A DNA stretch of 64,000 nt from Bradyrhizobium sp. BTAi1 (GTDB lineage Bacteria > Pseudomonadota > Alphaproteobacteria > Rhizobiales > Xanthobacteraceae), in the NCBI RefSeq assembly GCF_000015165.1, contig NC_009485.1:6405501-6469500 (forward strand), read 5' to 3'. Both the position numbers and the translations under genes were made by a program. Below the pieces are notes generated by a model that was not told where the DNA came from, did no database searches, and was given only the letters and a program-made list of their open reading frames with translations. This document shows, in pieces, positions 27,153 to 35,794 of this stretch. Position 1 is the stretch's first letter. The number at the start of each line of letters is the position of its first letter.

Positions 27153-27315
27153 GAATGGGCAGCCCTGCGTCACGCCTCCATTGTCATCGCCCGGTTCGAC
27201 CGGGCGATCCAGTCGTCCGAGACGGTCGTGACGACATCGTTGGGCCGCGGCTTGTGCAGGGCGATCACATCGATGAGATCGTACGAGCGGCGAGAACACT
27301 GCCAATGAGTTATTC

Positions 27316-27402
27316 CGTCATGCCCGGGCTTGTCCCGGGCATCCACGTCATACCCGGGACGCCGGACGACGTGGATGGCCGGAACAAGCCCGGCCACGAC
27401 GA
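27316..27402. repeat. Palindromic dispersed repeat, CATGCCCGGGCTTGTCCCGG type
   Basis: Starts CCGTCATGCCCGGGCTTGTC, continues with CCGGGCATCCACGTC, and ends with AACAAGCCCGGCCACGACG, giving nested inverted arms. A second copy of the same family lies at 50562-50650. Such copies are characteristic of Bradyrhizobium intergenic DNA. Confidence 0.75.
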
Positions 27403-27531
27403 TGTGGAAGCAAAGGGGCACACGAGGCCGAATGTTCTTGTACGATTGCCCTGCGGTGTACTGGATGCCCGCCTGTGCTTGCACGACGGCGGAGGGTGTG
27501 GCCGGCAGGCTGCCCCTCATCGTCCACCAGG

Positions 27532-28035
27532 CTACTTCTTCCCGCTCTTCGTCGCGTGGGAATGCGAATGGCTGTGGCTGCTGCTGTGACTATGCGAATG
27601 GCTCTGCGTATGCGCGTGCCCGTGGTCGGCCGCCGCATCGATCGGCATCAGCGCGACGTGGCCGTGGCGGACGCCACGTTCGGCGATGACGTGGTCGGCG
27701 AACGCCTTGACCTCGCGCCGCTCCCCCTTGAGCACGGTGACCTCGAGGCAGCTCTCCTGGTCGATGTGGACGTGCAGGGTCGCTTGCGCGAGGCCGGAAT
27801 GATCATGCGCCTCCTGGGTCAGCCGCTTCGGCAGTTCCCGTGCGGCGTGGTCATAGACATAGCTCAAGGTCGCGATGCACTGGCGGCTGTCGGTACCCGT
27901 ATTGTCGGCGCTCTCCAGGCCGCTGCGCAGCAGATCGCGGAACGCCTCGGAGCGGTTGTCGTAGCCGCGTCGGGCCATGAAGTCGTCGACCTCCGCGAGC
28001 AGATCGTCGTCGATCGTGATCGTCAGGCGCTGCAT
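27532..28035 (-). CDS. nikR: Nickel-responsive regulator NikR with histidine-rich tail
   Basis: Ribbon-helix-helix repressor controlled by nickel. From ATG 28035 the product has 167 residues. Residues 1-45 (MQRLTITIDDDLLAEVDDFM onward) form the DNA-binding domain and 55-133 the ACT-like metal domain; the high-affinity nickel ligands of E. coli NikR correspond to H77, H88, H90 and C96, all present. Unusually, residues 138-160 form a histidine/serine tail with about ten histidines, which could bind extra metal. The 187-residue frame start at 28095 would read through the operator and is rejected. It is divergent from a TonB-dependent receptor with a NikR operator between them. Confidence 0.95.
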   Translation of the reverse strand: MQRLTITIDDDLLAEVDDFMARRGYDNRSEAFRDLLRSGLESADNTGTDSRQCIATLSYVYDHAARELPKRLTQEAHDHSGLAQATLHVHIDQESCLEVTVLKGERREVKAFADHVIAERGVRHGHVALMPIDAAADHGHAHTQSHSHSHSSSHSHSHSHATKSGKK

Positions 28036-28066
28036 AGATCGTCTCCCGGCGGCAACAGTGTCGACA

Positions 28067-28100
28067 CCAGTATGATGTTTGCGCGTTGACATCATACTGG
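28067..28100. promoter_or_regulatory. NikR operator
   Basis: GTATGA at 28070-28075 and TCATAC at 28092-28097 are separated by exactly 16 bases, matching the known NikR consensus GTATGA-N16-TCATAC. The inverted arms extend to 11 bases each (CCAGTATGATG and CATCATACTGG). It lies 32 bases before the nikR start and about 115 before the receptor start, so nickel-bound NikR could control both. Confidence 0.93.
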
Positions 28101-28215
28101 CGTCATCTTAGCGTTCTTTAACACTCGACAGTGGGGCGATCCAAGCGAGCGTGTCTCAGGCCAATGACGGCTTGCGGCAGATGATGACGCGTGCCCCGGT
28201 TGCGAGATCGAGGGC

Positions 28216-30546
28216 GTGACGGCAATGTGGTGGCGTGGGGCAAGTGCTTTGGTGCTGATGGCAGCATTCGTCCAGCAGGCGCAAGCGCATCCCGAGCGTC
28301 CCCCGGCGGAGTTGCCGACCGTCGATGTCGACGCCCCCAAACGGACAGCCAAGCCCAAGCCACAGGTCAGGCACGAGGCGCAACGGCCGAAGCCTGGCGC
28401 GCCGCGCTCGCCTGCTCCGGCGACGCCAGCGGACACGGCCGCAGCTCCAGCGGCACCGTCCGGCGCTCCCGCTGTCGGCTCCGGGCCGGCGCGCCCGCAG
28501 GGCATGGCGAGCGAGGTCGTGATCACCGGCGAGGAGATCAACGCCCGTCCGGCCACGCGCCCGGGCGAAGTGCTCGAGGCCGTACCCGGCCTCATCGTCA
28601 CCCAGCACTCCGGTGAAGGCAAAGCCAACCAGTATTTCCTGCGCGGCTATAATCTCGACCACGGCACCGACCTCGCGCTCTCTGTCGACGACGTGCCGGT
28701 CAATATGCGCACGCACGCCCATGGCCAGGGCTATGCCGATCTCAACTGGTTGATGCCAGAGACGATCGGCCGCGTCGACGTGCGCAAGGGTCCTTATTTT
28801 GCCGACGAAGGCGATTTCGCCTCGGCCGGCAGCGTGCATATTGGACTGGTCGACAGCGTGCCCAAGGCGATCGCGCAGATGACCGCCGGCAGCTTCGGCT
28901 ATCGCCGCTTCTTCGGCATGGATTCCGTACATGTCGGCGACGGCCACCTCCTGATCGCAGGCGAGGCCGGCCGCTATGACGGGCCGTGGACCACGCCCGA
29001 TGACGCCAAGAAGCTGAACGGCCTGATGCGCTACTCGCAGGGCACGGCCACCGACGGCTTCTCGATCACCGGCATGGCCTATGCGAACCGCTGGACCTCG
29101 ACCGACCAGGTGCCGGAGCGCGCCATCACCTCAGGCGATCTCGGCCGCTTCGATGCGTTCGATCCGACCGATGGCGGCAAGACCAACCGTTTCGCGCTGT
29201 CCGGCCGCGTCGCCGGCACGGATGATGCCGGCTCCTGGAAGGCCAACGCCTATGTGGTGAAGAGCCAGCTCGATCTCTACAACAACTTCACTTATGCGCT
29301 GCGTGATCCGGTCAATGGCGACCAGTTTCACCAGCACGACGACCGGCTGATGCTCGGCGCCAATGCGTCGCGGACCTTCAACGGCAGCTTTGCCGGACGC
29401 CCGATGGAGACGACGATCGGCCTCCAGACGCGCTATGACGACATCGCATTGGCCTTGAGCTATACGAACCAGCGCAGCTTCCTGCGCGCGGTCCGCAACG
29501 ACAAGGTCGGCGAAGGCAGCGTCGGCCTTTATGTCGAAAACAGCGTGAGCTGGACCGACTGGCTGCGCACCACGGTCGGCTATCGCGGCGACTACTACCA
29601 GACCCATGTCTATTCGCTGTACAACGGCAACAACACCGGCGATGCCGCGGCCAGCCTCGGCAGCCCGAAGTTCCGCATGGTGATCGGTCCGTTCAACAAG
29701 ACCGAATTCTTCCTCGGCGCCGGCTATGGCATGCACAGCAACGACGCGCGCGGCGCGACCACCACCGAGGACCCGGCGGATCCGACCAACAAGCTCGCCT
29801 CCTCGCCGCTGCTGGTGCGCACCAAGGGCGCGGAAGTCGGCATGCGCACGCGCATCATTCCGGGGCTCGATTCGTCGCTGAGCGTCTTCATGCTCAATCA
29901 GGACTCCGAAATCCTGTTCTCGGGCGACGCCGGCGACACCGCGGCCAGCCGGCCGAGCCGGCGCTATGGCTTCGAGCTGACCAATCACTACCGGCCGGCG
30001 TCCTGGATCGACATCGATGCCGACCTCGCGATGACGCATGCGCGCTTCGTCGGCACCGACAGCGACCAGGCCGCAACCTATGCCCAGCTGGTCGGGTTGG
30101 GCGCGCCCGCCGAGGTGCTGCGCGGCAATGCGCCGGGCAACTACATCCCCAATGCGCCGTCGATGATCGCCTCAGCCGGCATCACGCTCGGCGAGAAGAC
30201 CGGCTGGTTCGGCGGCCTGCGCTGGCGCTATCTGGGATCGACGCCGCTGACCGAGGACAATTATTTCCGTTCAACCGCCACCAGCATGTTCAACGGCCGC
30301 ATCGGCTTCCGCGACGCCAATGGCTGGCGTATCCAGCTCGACGTGCTGAACCTGCTCAACACCAAGGCCAACCAGATCTCCTACGGCTACGGCTCGCTGC
30401 TGCCGACAGACCAGCTCTACCAGGATTGCTACGGCAGGACGCCGAAGGGGGTGCCGGCGCAGGTCTGCCAGGCCGGCGTGATGGACCGCGTGCTGCATCC
30501 AGTCGAACCGCTGACGTTCCGGGTGACGGTGGCCGGGACGTTCTAG
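28216..30546 (+). CDS. TonB-dependent outer-membrane receptor, probably nickel uptake
   Basis: 776-residue outer-membrane receptor powered by TonB. It has a signal peptide (to about residue 24, VQQAQA), a possible TonB box ELPTVDVDA near 32, an alanine/proline-rich linker (about 45-95), a plug domain (about 97-215) with ARPGEVLEAVPGLIVTQHSG-type sequence and a large beta-barrel ending in phenylalanine, the usual outer-membrane signature. Start GTG 28216 has GAGG close upstream; ATG 28225 is an alternative. The operator next to nikR implies repression by nickel-NikR and hence import of nickel or a nickel chelate. A substrate other than nickel cannot be excluded. Confidence 0.9.
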   Translation: MTAMWWRGASALVLMAAFVQQAQAHPERPPAELPTVDVDAPKRTAKPKPQVRHEAQRPKPGAPRSPAPATPADTAAAPAAPSGAPAVGSGPARPQGMASEVVITGEEINARPATRPGEVLEAVPGLIVTQHSGEGKANQYFLRGYNLDHGTDLALSVDDVPVNMRTHAHGQGYADLNWLMPETIGRVDVRKGPYFADEGDFASAGSVHIGLVDSVPKAIAQMTAGSFGYRRFFGMDSVHVGDGHLLIAGEAGRYDGPWTTPDDAKKLNGLMRYSQGTATDGFSITGMAYANRWTSTDQVPERAITSGDLGRFDAFDPTDGGKTNRFALSGRVAGTDDAGSWKANAYVVKSQLDLYNNFTYALRDPVNGDQFHQHDDRLMLGANASRTFNGSFAGRPMETTIGLQTRYDDIALALSYTNQRSFLRAVRNDKVGEGSVGLYVENSVSWTDWLRTTVGYRGDYYQTHVYSLYNGNNTGDAAASLGSPKFRMVIGPFNKTEFFLGAGYGMHSNDARGATTTEDPADPTNKLASSPLLVRTKGAEVGMRTRIIPGLDSSLSVFMLNQDSEILFSGDAGDTAASRPSRRYGFELTNHYRPASWIDIDADLAMTHARFVGTDSDQAATYAQLVGLGAPAEVLRGNAPGNYIPNAPSMIASAGITLGEKTGWFGGLRWRYLGSTPLTEDNYFRSTATSMFNGRIGFRDANGWRIQLDVLNLLNTKANQISYGYGSLLPTDQLYQDCYGRTPKGVPAQVCQAGVMDRVLHPVEPLTFRVTVAGTF

Positions 30547-30679
30547 CGGGTGCGTCGCGATGCGGATCTGAGATGATCGGTCTCAGACCATGACGCTTTT
30601 GCTGGCAGCGCAACGAAGCTTGCGCCGATCGTTCGGCCGCATGATAGGATGAGCCCTCAACCTACCGAACGACGCCGCA

Positions 30680-31294
30680 ATGTCCGATCGCGCCGCCCAT
30701 TGGCAGACCGTCTACACCACCAAGGCTGAAACCGAGGTCAGCTGGTACCAGGCCGATCCGGCGACGTCGCTGCGGCTGATCCGCGATGCGGTCGCGGCGC
30801 CGGCTGCGCGGATCATCGAGATCGGCGGAGGCACCTCGCGGCTGGTCGATGCGCTGCTGGCCGCCGGCTACCGGGCGCTCACCGTGCTCGACATTTCCGA
30901 AGCGGCGCTCGCGACCACCCGCCACCGGCTTGGCGCTGCGGCGGACGATGTGACCTGGATCAGGGAAGACGTCACCACCTGGATGCCGGACGCGACCTAT
31001 GACCTCTGGCATGATCGCGCGGTGTTTCATTTCCTCACCGAGGCGCGCGACCGTGCCGCCTATGTCGAGCGCGTGCGCAGGGGCGTTGTACCGGGCGGCG
31101 CCGTCATCATCGGGACCTTTGCACTCGATGGCCCGGACAAATGCAGCGGGCTGCCGGTGGTTCGCTATGATGCGCAGAGTCTTGCTGCGACGCTGGGCTC
31201 CGGCTTCACGCTGGAGGACAGCTGCAGCGAAGCGCATCGCACGCCGTGGGGCTCGGTGCAGCAGTTCCGATTCTGCCGCTTCCGCGCCGGTTAG
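30680..31294 (+). CDS. Class I SAM-dependent methyltransferase
   Basis: 204 residues with a Rossmann methyltransferase fold. Motif I is IIEIGGGTSRLVDALL (about residues 45-60), followed by LTVLDISEAAL (motif II) and an acidic WIREDV segment near 95. The VFHFLTEARDRAAYVERVRRGVVPGG stretch matches the post-motif III region of small-molecule methyltransferases. No substrate can be named. It follows the TonB receptor by 133 bp on the same strand and its stop adjoins that of the opposing small gene. Confidence 0.85.
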   Translation: MSDRAAHWQTVYTTKAETEVSWYQADPATSLRLIRDAVAAPAARIIEIGGGTSRLVDALLAAGYRALTVLDISEAALATTRHRLGAAADDVTWIREDVTTWMPDATYDLWHDRAVFHFLTEARDRAAYVERVRRGVVPGGAVIIGTFALDGPDKCSGLPVVRYDAQSLAATLGSGFTLEDSCSEAHRTPWGSVQQFRFCRFRAG

Positions 31295-31561
31295 TCAGCA
31301 GCACAGAGGCGGACCGTCCGCCACCACGACGATGTCGAGATCAGCGGCATCCTCGCAGGCGATGTCCTCGGCTCCAGCGGCCCCCATCTCCTGATGTGGC
31401 GGCGTCCGCCAGGGAATCGGCTTCGGCGGCATCTGCTCCAGCCGCTTTGCATCAGCGACGGCGCGGCGCGCAACTTTCAGTGAGCGGCAGACCAGCACGG
31501 CCTCCGCGTCGGTGCCGACCTCGAAGCCTGAGCCAATCGCCCTGATGCGATACGATGCCAT
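31295..31561 (-). CDS. Small hypothetical protein
   Basis: 88 residues from ATG 31561, which is preceded by a good GGGAGAGG ribosome-binding site. The first 45 residues (MASYRIRAIGSGFEVGTDAE onward) have mixed alpha/beta character; the rest is proline- and acid-rich and ends LCC. No membrane segment or known motif is seen. It is directly convergent with the methyltransferase gene. A frame start at 31591 would add ten residues without its own site. Function unknown. Confidence 0.65.
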   Translation of the reverse strand: MASYRIRAIGSGFEVGTDAEAVLVCRSLKVARRAVADAKRLEQMPPKPIPWRTPPHQEMGAAGAEDIACEDAADLDIVVVADGPPLCC

Positions 31562-31863
31562 CTTCGCCTCTCCCAACCCGCCAGCAACCAAACCCCGCGC
31601 GCCTTGTTCCTTGGGACTGTGGCAGGTCTAGTGTCGGCCATTGGCGGACGGCCGGGATGGTCAACGATGTCTTAACGCGCCATCCGCGCTGATCGCGTTT
31701 GCGTGCCGGTCCGGCACAAACCGGCGGAAGGGGCGCCCAGCGCTTGGAGAAATCCACAGGCACGCACAGCGGCGGATGGGGAGGGGCGAAGAGCGAATCG
31801 GGAGTGGCAAAATTGCTCAGCGAGTTGCGCCCTGCTCGCGACTTCCTATTCGCCACTCGCCCC
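31562..31863. other. Intergenic region with an imperfect inverted repeat
   Basis: No gene is supported in these 302 bases. Near 31780-31863, GGGGCGAAGAGCGAATCGGGAGTGGC and a later TATTCGCCACTCGCCCCT face each other as imperfect inverted arms, with the second running up to the stop of the extensin-like gene. This looks like another dispersed intergenic repeat and may double as a terminator. Confidence 0.5.
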
Positions 31864-33057
31864 TCAATAATCGCGGAGCTCGTCTTCCTCGTTGATCAGC
31901 TGGCCGATGCTGCGCGGTGCCTTGCGGGGGATCGCGCTGGTCACATCGGGATCGCGCTGGCCATAGCCGTAGCGGCGCTGCTGGGCGCGCGAAGCGACCG
32001 CCTCGCCGGATTGCGCCGCCGGCTGGCAGATCAGGCGGCGGCTGGCCCGGCGCATCAGGTCCACATGAATATGGTCGTAATGATAGACGTTGGAACCTGG
32101 CGCCAGCACCGTGGTGAACTGCTGGCAGGCGCCGCCCTGCACGTCGCGCAGAAAACCCTGCTCTTCCGGCAGCCCGATCCAGCCATCCTTGACGCTGATG
32201 CGGCGGCCGTCCGCCAGGGTGAAGGCGGCGATGTCGAGCGCATTGCCGAAGGCGTGCTCGGAAATATGCGCGCTCGGATTGCCGTTCATGCCGCGGCAGG
32301 AATAGGCCGAGATCTGCTTGATCTCGACCACCCGCATGCCGAACCAGCGCATCGCCGCGGGCTGGACCGATTCGGCGAGCCAGCGGTCGAGCGCGGACAC
32401 GATCGGACAAGCCAGCGTCGCCGTCGGCTTCACCGCGACCGGACCAACCGCGCCCACCACATCACCGCGCGACGGGCCGAGCCGCGGCGGCGCGTCCGGC
32501 TGCTGCTGATAGGGACCGCGTGAAGCCGCAGGCTGGTTGCGATAAAGCGGCGCTGCGCCGCCGTCGGGAGGAAGATTGCTGTCGTCCTCGCCCGGCGCCG
32601 CCCCGGGCGGCTCGAGCCGCAGCGGCGCACCAGCGGGCGCGCCATAGGACGGCGGCGACGCGGCCGCATTCGATGGCGGATAGACAGGCTGTGGCATCAC
32701 CTGCGGCCGATAGGTGGCCGGCGGTGGATAGGCTGGCTGTTGCGGGTTGATCGGCCAGCGCGGCTGGCCGCCGATCGCGGCCGGCGGACGCAGGCTCTCA
32801 TCGGCAAAACCATAGCTCGCATTGGTCTCGCCGATCGCCGCCACCTTCAATGGGTAATCGGCGCCGCACATGCCCGGGCCGGAGATCGGCTCGATGCGGA
32901 CGATATCGGCGCTCTCTTTCACGGCGCCGGATTTCAGGCAGGCGATCTCGGCCTCGGCCCGCCACGGTTCGCGCTCCTGGAAAAATCCACGGCCGCAACC
33001 CGCAAGCGAAACAAGGACGATGGAGCCGACGAGATACAAACGAACTCCGCGCGTCAT
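31864..33057 (-). CDS. Extensin-like C-terminal domain lipoprotein
   Basis: 397 residues. The N-terminus is a lipoprotein signal with lipobox LAGC near residue 21, so it is probably membrane-anchored in the periplasm. A proline-rich middle region (about 90-200) precedes the conserved extensin-like domain (about 215-335), which contains SCRGMN, SEHAFGNALDIAAF and the metal-site-like YHYDHIHVDLM. The H-x6-D and H-D-H pattern resembles D-Ala-D-Ala peptidases of the M15/VanY group, suggesting cell-wall hydrolysis, but this is inference. Long proline-rich linkers are usual in this family. Confidence 0.85.
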   Translation of the reverse strand: MTRGVRLYLVGSIVLVSLAGCGRGFFQEREPWRAEAEIACLKSGAVKESADIVRIEPISGPGMCGADYPLKVAAIGETNASYGFADESLRPPAAIGGQPRWPINPQQPAYPPPATYRPQVMPQPVYPPSNAAASPPSYGAPAGAPLRLEPPGAAPGEDDSNLPPDGGAAPLYRNQPAASRGPYQQQPDAPPRLGPSRGDVVGAVGPVAVKPTATLACPIVSALDRWLAESVQPAAMRWFGMRVVEIKQISAYSCRGMNGNPSAHISEHAFGNALDIAAFTLADGRRISVKDGWIGLPEEQGFLRDVQGGACQQFTTVLAPGSNVYHYDHIHVDLMRRASRRLICQPAAQSGEAVASRAQQRRYGYGQRDPDVTSAIPRKAPRSIGQLINEEDELRDY

Positions 33058-33248
33058 GTGCAGAGGTTTGCGGCAATTTGCTTAAGGACCTGTCAATGTC
33101 GTCTGTTGACGCCGCGGAAACCATGCCGCTGCGGGCGACATGCGATCGGCGGCGAAGCGGCAGCCGCGCTGTCTTTTTTGCCGAGGCCGAACGGCTATCA
33201 TCGCCGGGCGCTGCAGCAGCGCGGAACGTGAAAAACGGGAGCCGTGTC

Positions 33249-33332
33249 ATGACCCTTGCCGGTCGGCTGAGCATGGTGATCGCCTATGTCGCGTTTGCAT
33301 TCGTGGGCGCGATCGTGATCGGCCTGTTCTGA
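33249..33332 (+). CDS. 27-residue single-helix membrane peptide
   Basis: A short frame encodes a peptide starting MTLAGRLSMVIAYVAFAFVG and ending IGLF. It has one hydrophobic helix (about residues 8-26) preceded by a positive charge, consistent with an N-in membrane microprotein. ACGGGAG lies about eight bases upstream as a ribosome-binding site. No family is recognised. It stands alone in a 447-bp gap between the extensin-like and DUF2147 genes. Confidence 0.5.
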   Translation: MTLAGRLSMVIAYVAFAFVGAIVIGLF

Positions 33333-33504
33333 AGCGCCATCATCGCCACACGCGAACTTGCCACACGCGAACTTGATCGGCTGCCGTCGCGATGCACGCG
33401 GCTTTGACGGCCGATGCCGACCGTGAGCTGCATCACAGATGCGCGGCCCTCATGCAGCTAGCGTTGCCTCAGGTTCACGACGCTGCCCGAGGGAGTTCAC
33501 CCCA

Positions 33505-34293
33505 ATGAAGACCATGTTTCTGGCTGCAGCAGCCATCTTGATCGCGAGCAGCGCCGCACAGGCCGGCAGCTCGATCGCGTTCGATCTCGACGGCCGCAAG
33601 ATCCGGGTCACCCTGCCCCGCAACTGCCAGTCGCTATCCTGCCTGCAGGTCTCCGGCATCGATCTCAGCGGCCTGAAATCCAAGTTCGATGACGACGACG
33701 CCCCCGCGAGCAGCACCGCTGCGGCCGCACCGGCTGCGGCGGCTCCTGCGACCGCCGCGCCCTCGACGCCCGCGCCCGTGGTCAACCCGCCCGTTGTCAA
33801 CGCGCCTGCGCCCGTCACCGCGGCGCCCGTTGCAACCGCGCCTGCTCCGCTCGCCCCGCCGGCGGCGGTGCAGATGCCGGCGGCGCCGGTCACTTCGAAC
33901 GCCGCGCCGCCGGCCCCGGCCGCACCGGTGGCCTCGCCGGCGCCGGCCGCAACCACCGTCGCCGTAGCGCCCGCGGCCGGCCAGCCGGCACCCGCCGCGG
34001 CGGCGGACCCGAACTCACCGCTCGGCCTGTGGGCCACCGAAGGCGGCAAGGGCAATGTCGTGATCGAGCCCTGCGGCACGAACATCTGCGGCTTTGCCGA
34101 GAAGACCCGCGAGAAGATCCTGATCAACATGAAGCCGAAGGACAGCAAATGGGTTGGCCGCATCCACGATCCGGACGGCGGCGGCAACTACGACTCCACG
34201 ATCGCGCTGAAGGGACCGAACACGCTGCGGGTCCAGGGCTGCGCCTTCGGCGGCTTGTTCTGCGGCGGGCAGACCTGGAAGCGGATCAGCTGA
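33505..34293 (+). CDS. Exported DUF2147 domain protein
   Basis: 262 residues from ATG 33505, preceded by GAGGGAG. A signal peptide ends near residue 20 (SSAAQAG). Residues 22-65 form a short cysteine-containing segment, 66-170 are an alanine/proline-rich linker of very low complexity, and 172-262 hold the DUF2147 domain with LGLWATEGGKGNVVIEPCG, WVGRIHDPDGGG and a final VQGCAFGGLFCGGQTWKR. DUF2147 proteins are small periplasmic beta-barrel proteins without a firm function. The long linker is notable relative to the usual short family members. Confidence 0.85.
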   Translation: MKTMFLAAAAILIASSAAQAGSSIAFDLDGRKIRVTLPRNCQSLSCLQVSGIDLSGLKSKFDDDDAPASSTAAAAPAAAAPATAAPSTPAPVVNPPVVNAPAPVTAAPVATAPAPLAPPAAVQMPAAPVTSNAAPPAPAAPVASPAPAATTVAVAPAAGQPAPAAAADPNSPLGLWATEGGKGNVVIEPCGTNICGFAEKTREKILINMKPKDSKWVGRIHDPDGGGNYDSTIALKGPNTLRVQGCAFGGLFCGGQTWKRIS

Positions 34294-34370
34294 GAAACGG
34301 ATCAGCTGATGACGTGTCGGCTGACATTGTCCCGCGTTGTCAGCGTCCCTCGTTGTCAGCGATACCAAGA

Positions 34371-34404
34371 CCCCGCCGGATCAGCCCCCGGCGGGGCCTT
34401 TCTT
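34371..34404. terminator. Intrinsic terminator between DUF2147 and kinase genes
   Basis: CCCCGCCGG at 34371-34379 pairs with CCGGCGGGG at 34388-34396, followed by CCTTTCTT. It lies between convergent genes; the T-rich tail fits the DUF2147 transcript. Confidence 0.8.
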
Positions 34405-34417
34405 CATTGGCCGCGGC

Positions 34418-35794
34418 TCACGCCACCTTGGCCGGGATCGCCGGAGCAACGGAAAGCGCCGCGGGCAGCGGCAGCGACAGCCGCACGCGCAGGCCACGCG
34501 GCGCGTTGGGCATCAGCGCGAGGCCGCCATCGTGCTTCTTCATGATCTCCTGCGCGATCGACAGGCCGAGACCGAACCCGCCGGCCGAGCGCGCCTGGTC
34601 GAGCTTGACGAACGGCTCCAGCGCGCGCGCCTGCAGCGCCTGGGGAATGCCGGGGCCGTCGTCGGCGACCTCGATCGCAATCATGCCGTCGGTCGCGACC
34701 GACAGGCTCACCACCACCTCGCTGCCATGCTTGACCGCGTTCTCGACCACATTGGTGACGGCGCGCGACAGGGCCCGCGGCCGGCCTTCGCAGACCAGCC
34801 GCTGCGGCCCCTGATAGGTGACGGCGTGGCCGACATCGGCGAAGTCGCAGCAGATCGTCTCCAACAGGCTGGACAGCTCGATCCGCGCCGGCTGCTCGGC
34901 CTTGGTATCGTCGCGCAGATAATCCAGCGTCTCGTCGAGCATGCGGCTGACCTGGTCGATGTCGCGCAACATCGCCGCGCGCATGTCACCGTGCCCGATC
35001 CGGTCCGAGCGCAGGCGGAGCCGCGTCAGCGGCGTGCGCAGATCGTGGCTGATGGCGGCCAGCATGCGGGTGCGGTCGTCAAGCAATGCGCGGATGCGGG
35101 CCTGCATGTCGTTCAGCGCTTCGGCAACCTGGGCGATCTCCCTGGGGCCGCGGCCGCTGAGCGGCGCCTGCGCGGCCGGCGACCGGCCGAAGGCGGCAGC
35201 CGCGCGCGCCATCTCCGACAACGGCCGGATGATCGCTCGCGCCGCATAGATCGACAGCAGCACGCCGAGGATCAGAATGAGGAACAGGAACACAAAGGTC
35301 GGCTTCAGCACCATCGACCAGAACTCCAGCCGCGGCACGTCGTCGAACACCAGCGCGCGCTCGCCATCGATCTGGACGATGATCTGCGTCGGCGGCGGCG
35401 CGGCGCCGTAACTGACGCCATGGAGCAAGGTGATGTCGCGCAGCACGCTGAGCTGGCGGCGGGCCAGTTGCGACGTCCAGGGCACGTTCCGCATCGGCCT
35501 GGCCAGCAGGGTCAGCGATGTCAGCGGCACCAGCTCGACCTGGATGCCGGAATTGCGCAGGCTCGACAGACTGCTGTCCACCGCCCCGGCATCGTTGGCG
35601 GCACGGACGAAGTGCACCGCCTCGGCCACCCGCGCGACGCCATAGGCGGGCGATTCCTGCTCGTCGGGGGGATCGAGGAACAGCAGCGCCGCCGCGATCA
35701 TCAGCACCACGCCGAACAGCACCGACAGCGATGCCAGCGTCACGATCTGCGTGGTGAGGCCGACCCGTGGGCACGTCTTGTTGTCAGGCTTCAT
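34418..35794 (-). CDS. EnvZ-like sensor histidine kinase
   Basis: 458-residue inner-membrane kinase. Two membrane helices (about residues 18-40 and 165-187) enclose a periplasmic sensor of about 120 residues with no recognised fold. A HAMP segment follows, then the H-box AAISHDLRTPLTRLRLR with the phospho-acceptor H250, the N-box VVENAVKHG, and G-boxes VADDGPGIP and GGFGLGLSIAQEI. It overlaps its response-regulator gene by 11 bases. The pair is divergent from a TolC-MacA-MacB operon, so control of efflux or envelope stress is plausible. It is a clear paralogue of the kinase at 58994-60397. Confidence 0.94.
   Translation of the reverse strand: MKPDNKTCPRVGLTTQIVTLASLSVLFGVVLMIAAALLFLDPPDEQESPAYGVARVAEAVHFVRAANDAGAVDSSLSSLRNSGIQVELVPLTSLTLLARPMRNVPWTSQLARRQLSVLRDITLLHGVSYGAAPPPTQIIVQIDGERALVFDDVPRLEFWSMVLKPTFVFLFLILILGVLLSIYAARAIIRPLSEMARAAAAFGRSPAAQAPLSGRGPREIAQVAEALNDMQARIRALLDDRTRMLAAISHDLRTPLTRLRLRSDRIGHGDMRAAMLRDIDQVSRMLDETLDYLRDDTKAEQPARIELSSLLETICCDFADVGHAVTYQGPQRLVCEGRPRALSRAVTNVVENAVKHGSEVVVSLSVATDGMIAIEVADDGPGIPQALQARALEPFVKLDQARSAGGFGLGLSIAQEIMKKHDGGLALMPNAPRGLRVRLSLPLPAALSVAPAIPAKVA

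Larger units (their letters stand above)
26445..27531. other. Gene-free island of dispersed repeats
   Basis: No gene is supported over 1,087 bases between tetR and nikR. Open frames on both strands are short, overlap each other and encode arginine-rich or repetitive sequence. The region instead holds several different repeat-like segments: a degenerate conserved block (26534-27010), an intact GTCATYGCGAGCGA palindrome (27069-27152), a CGCCCGGTTCGACCGGGCGATCC hairpin near 27188-27210, and a TCATGCCCGGGCTTGTCCCGGGCAT element (27316-27402). Confidence 0.7.
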
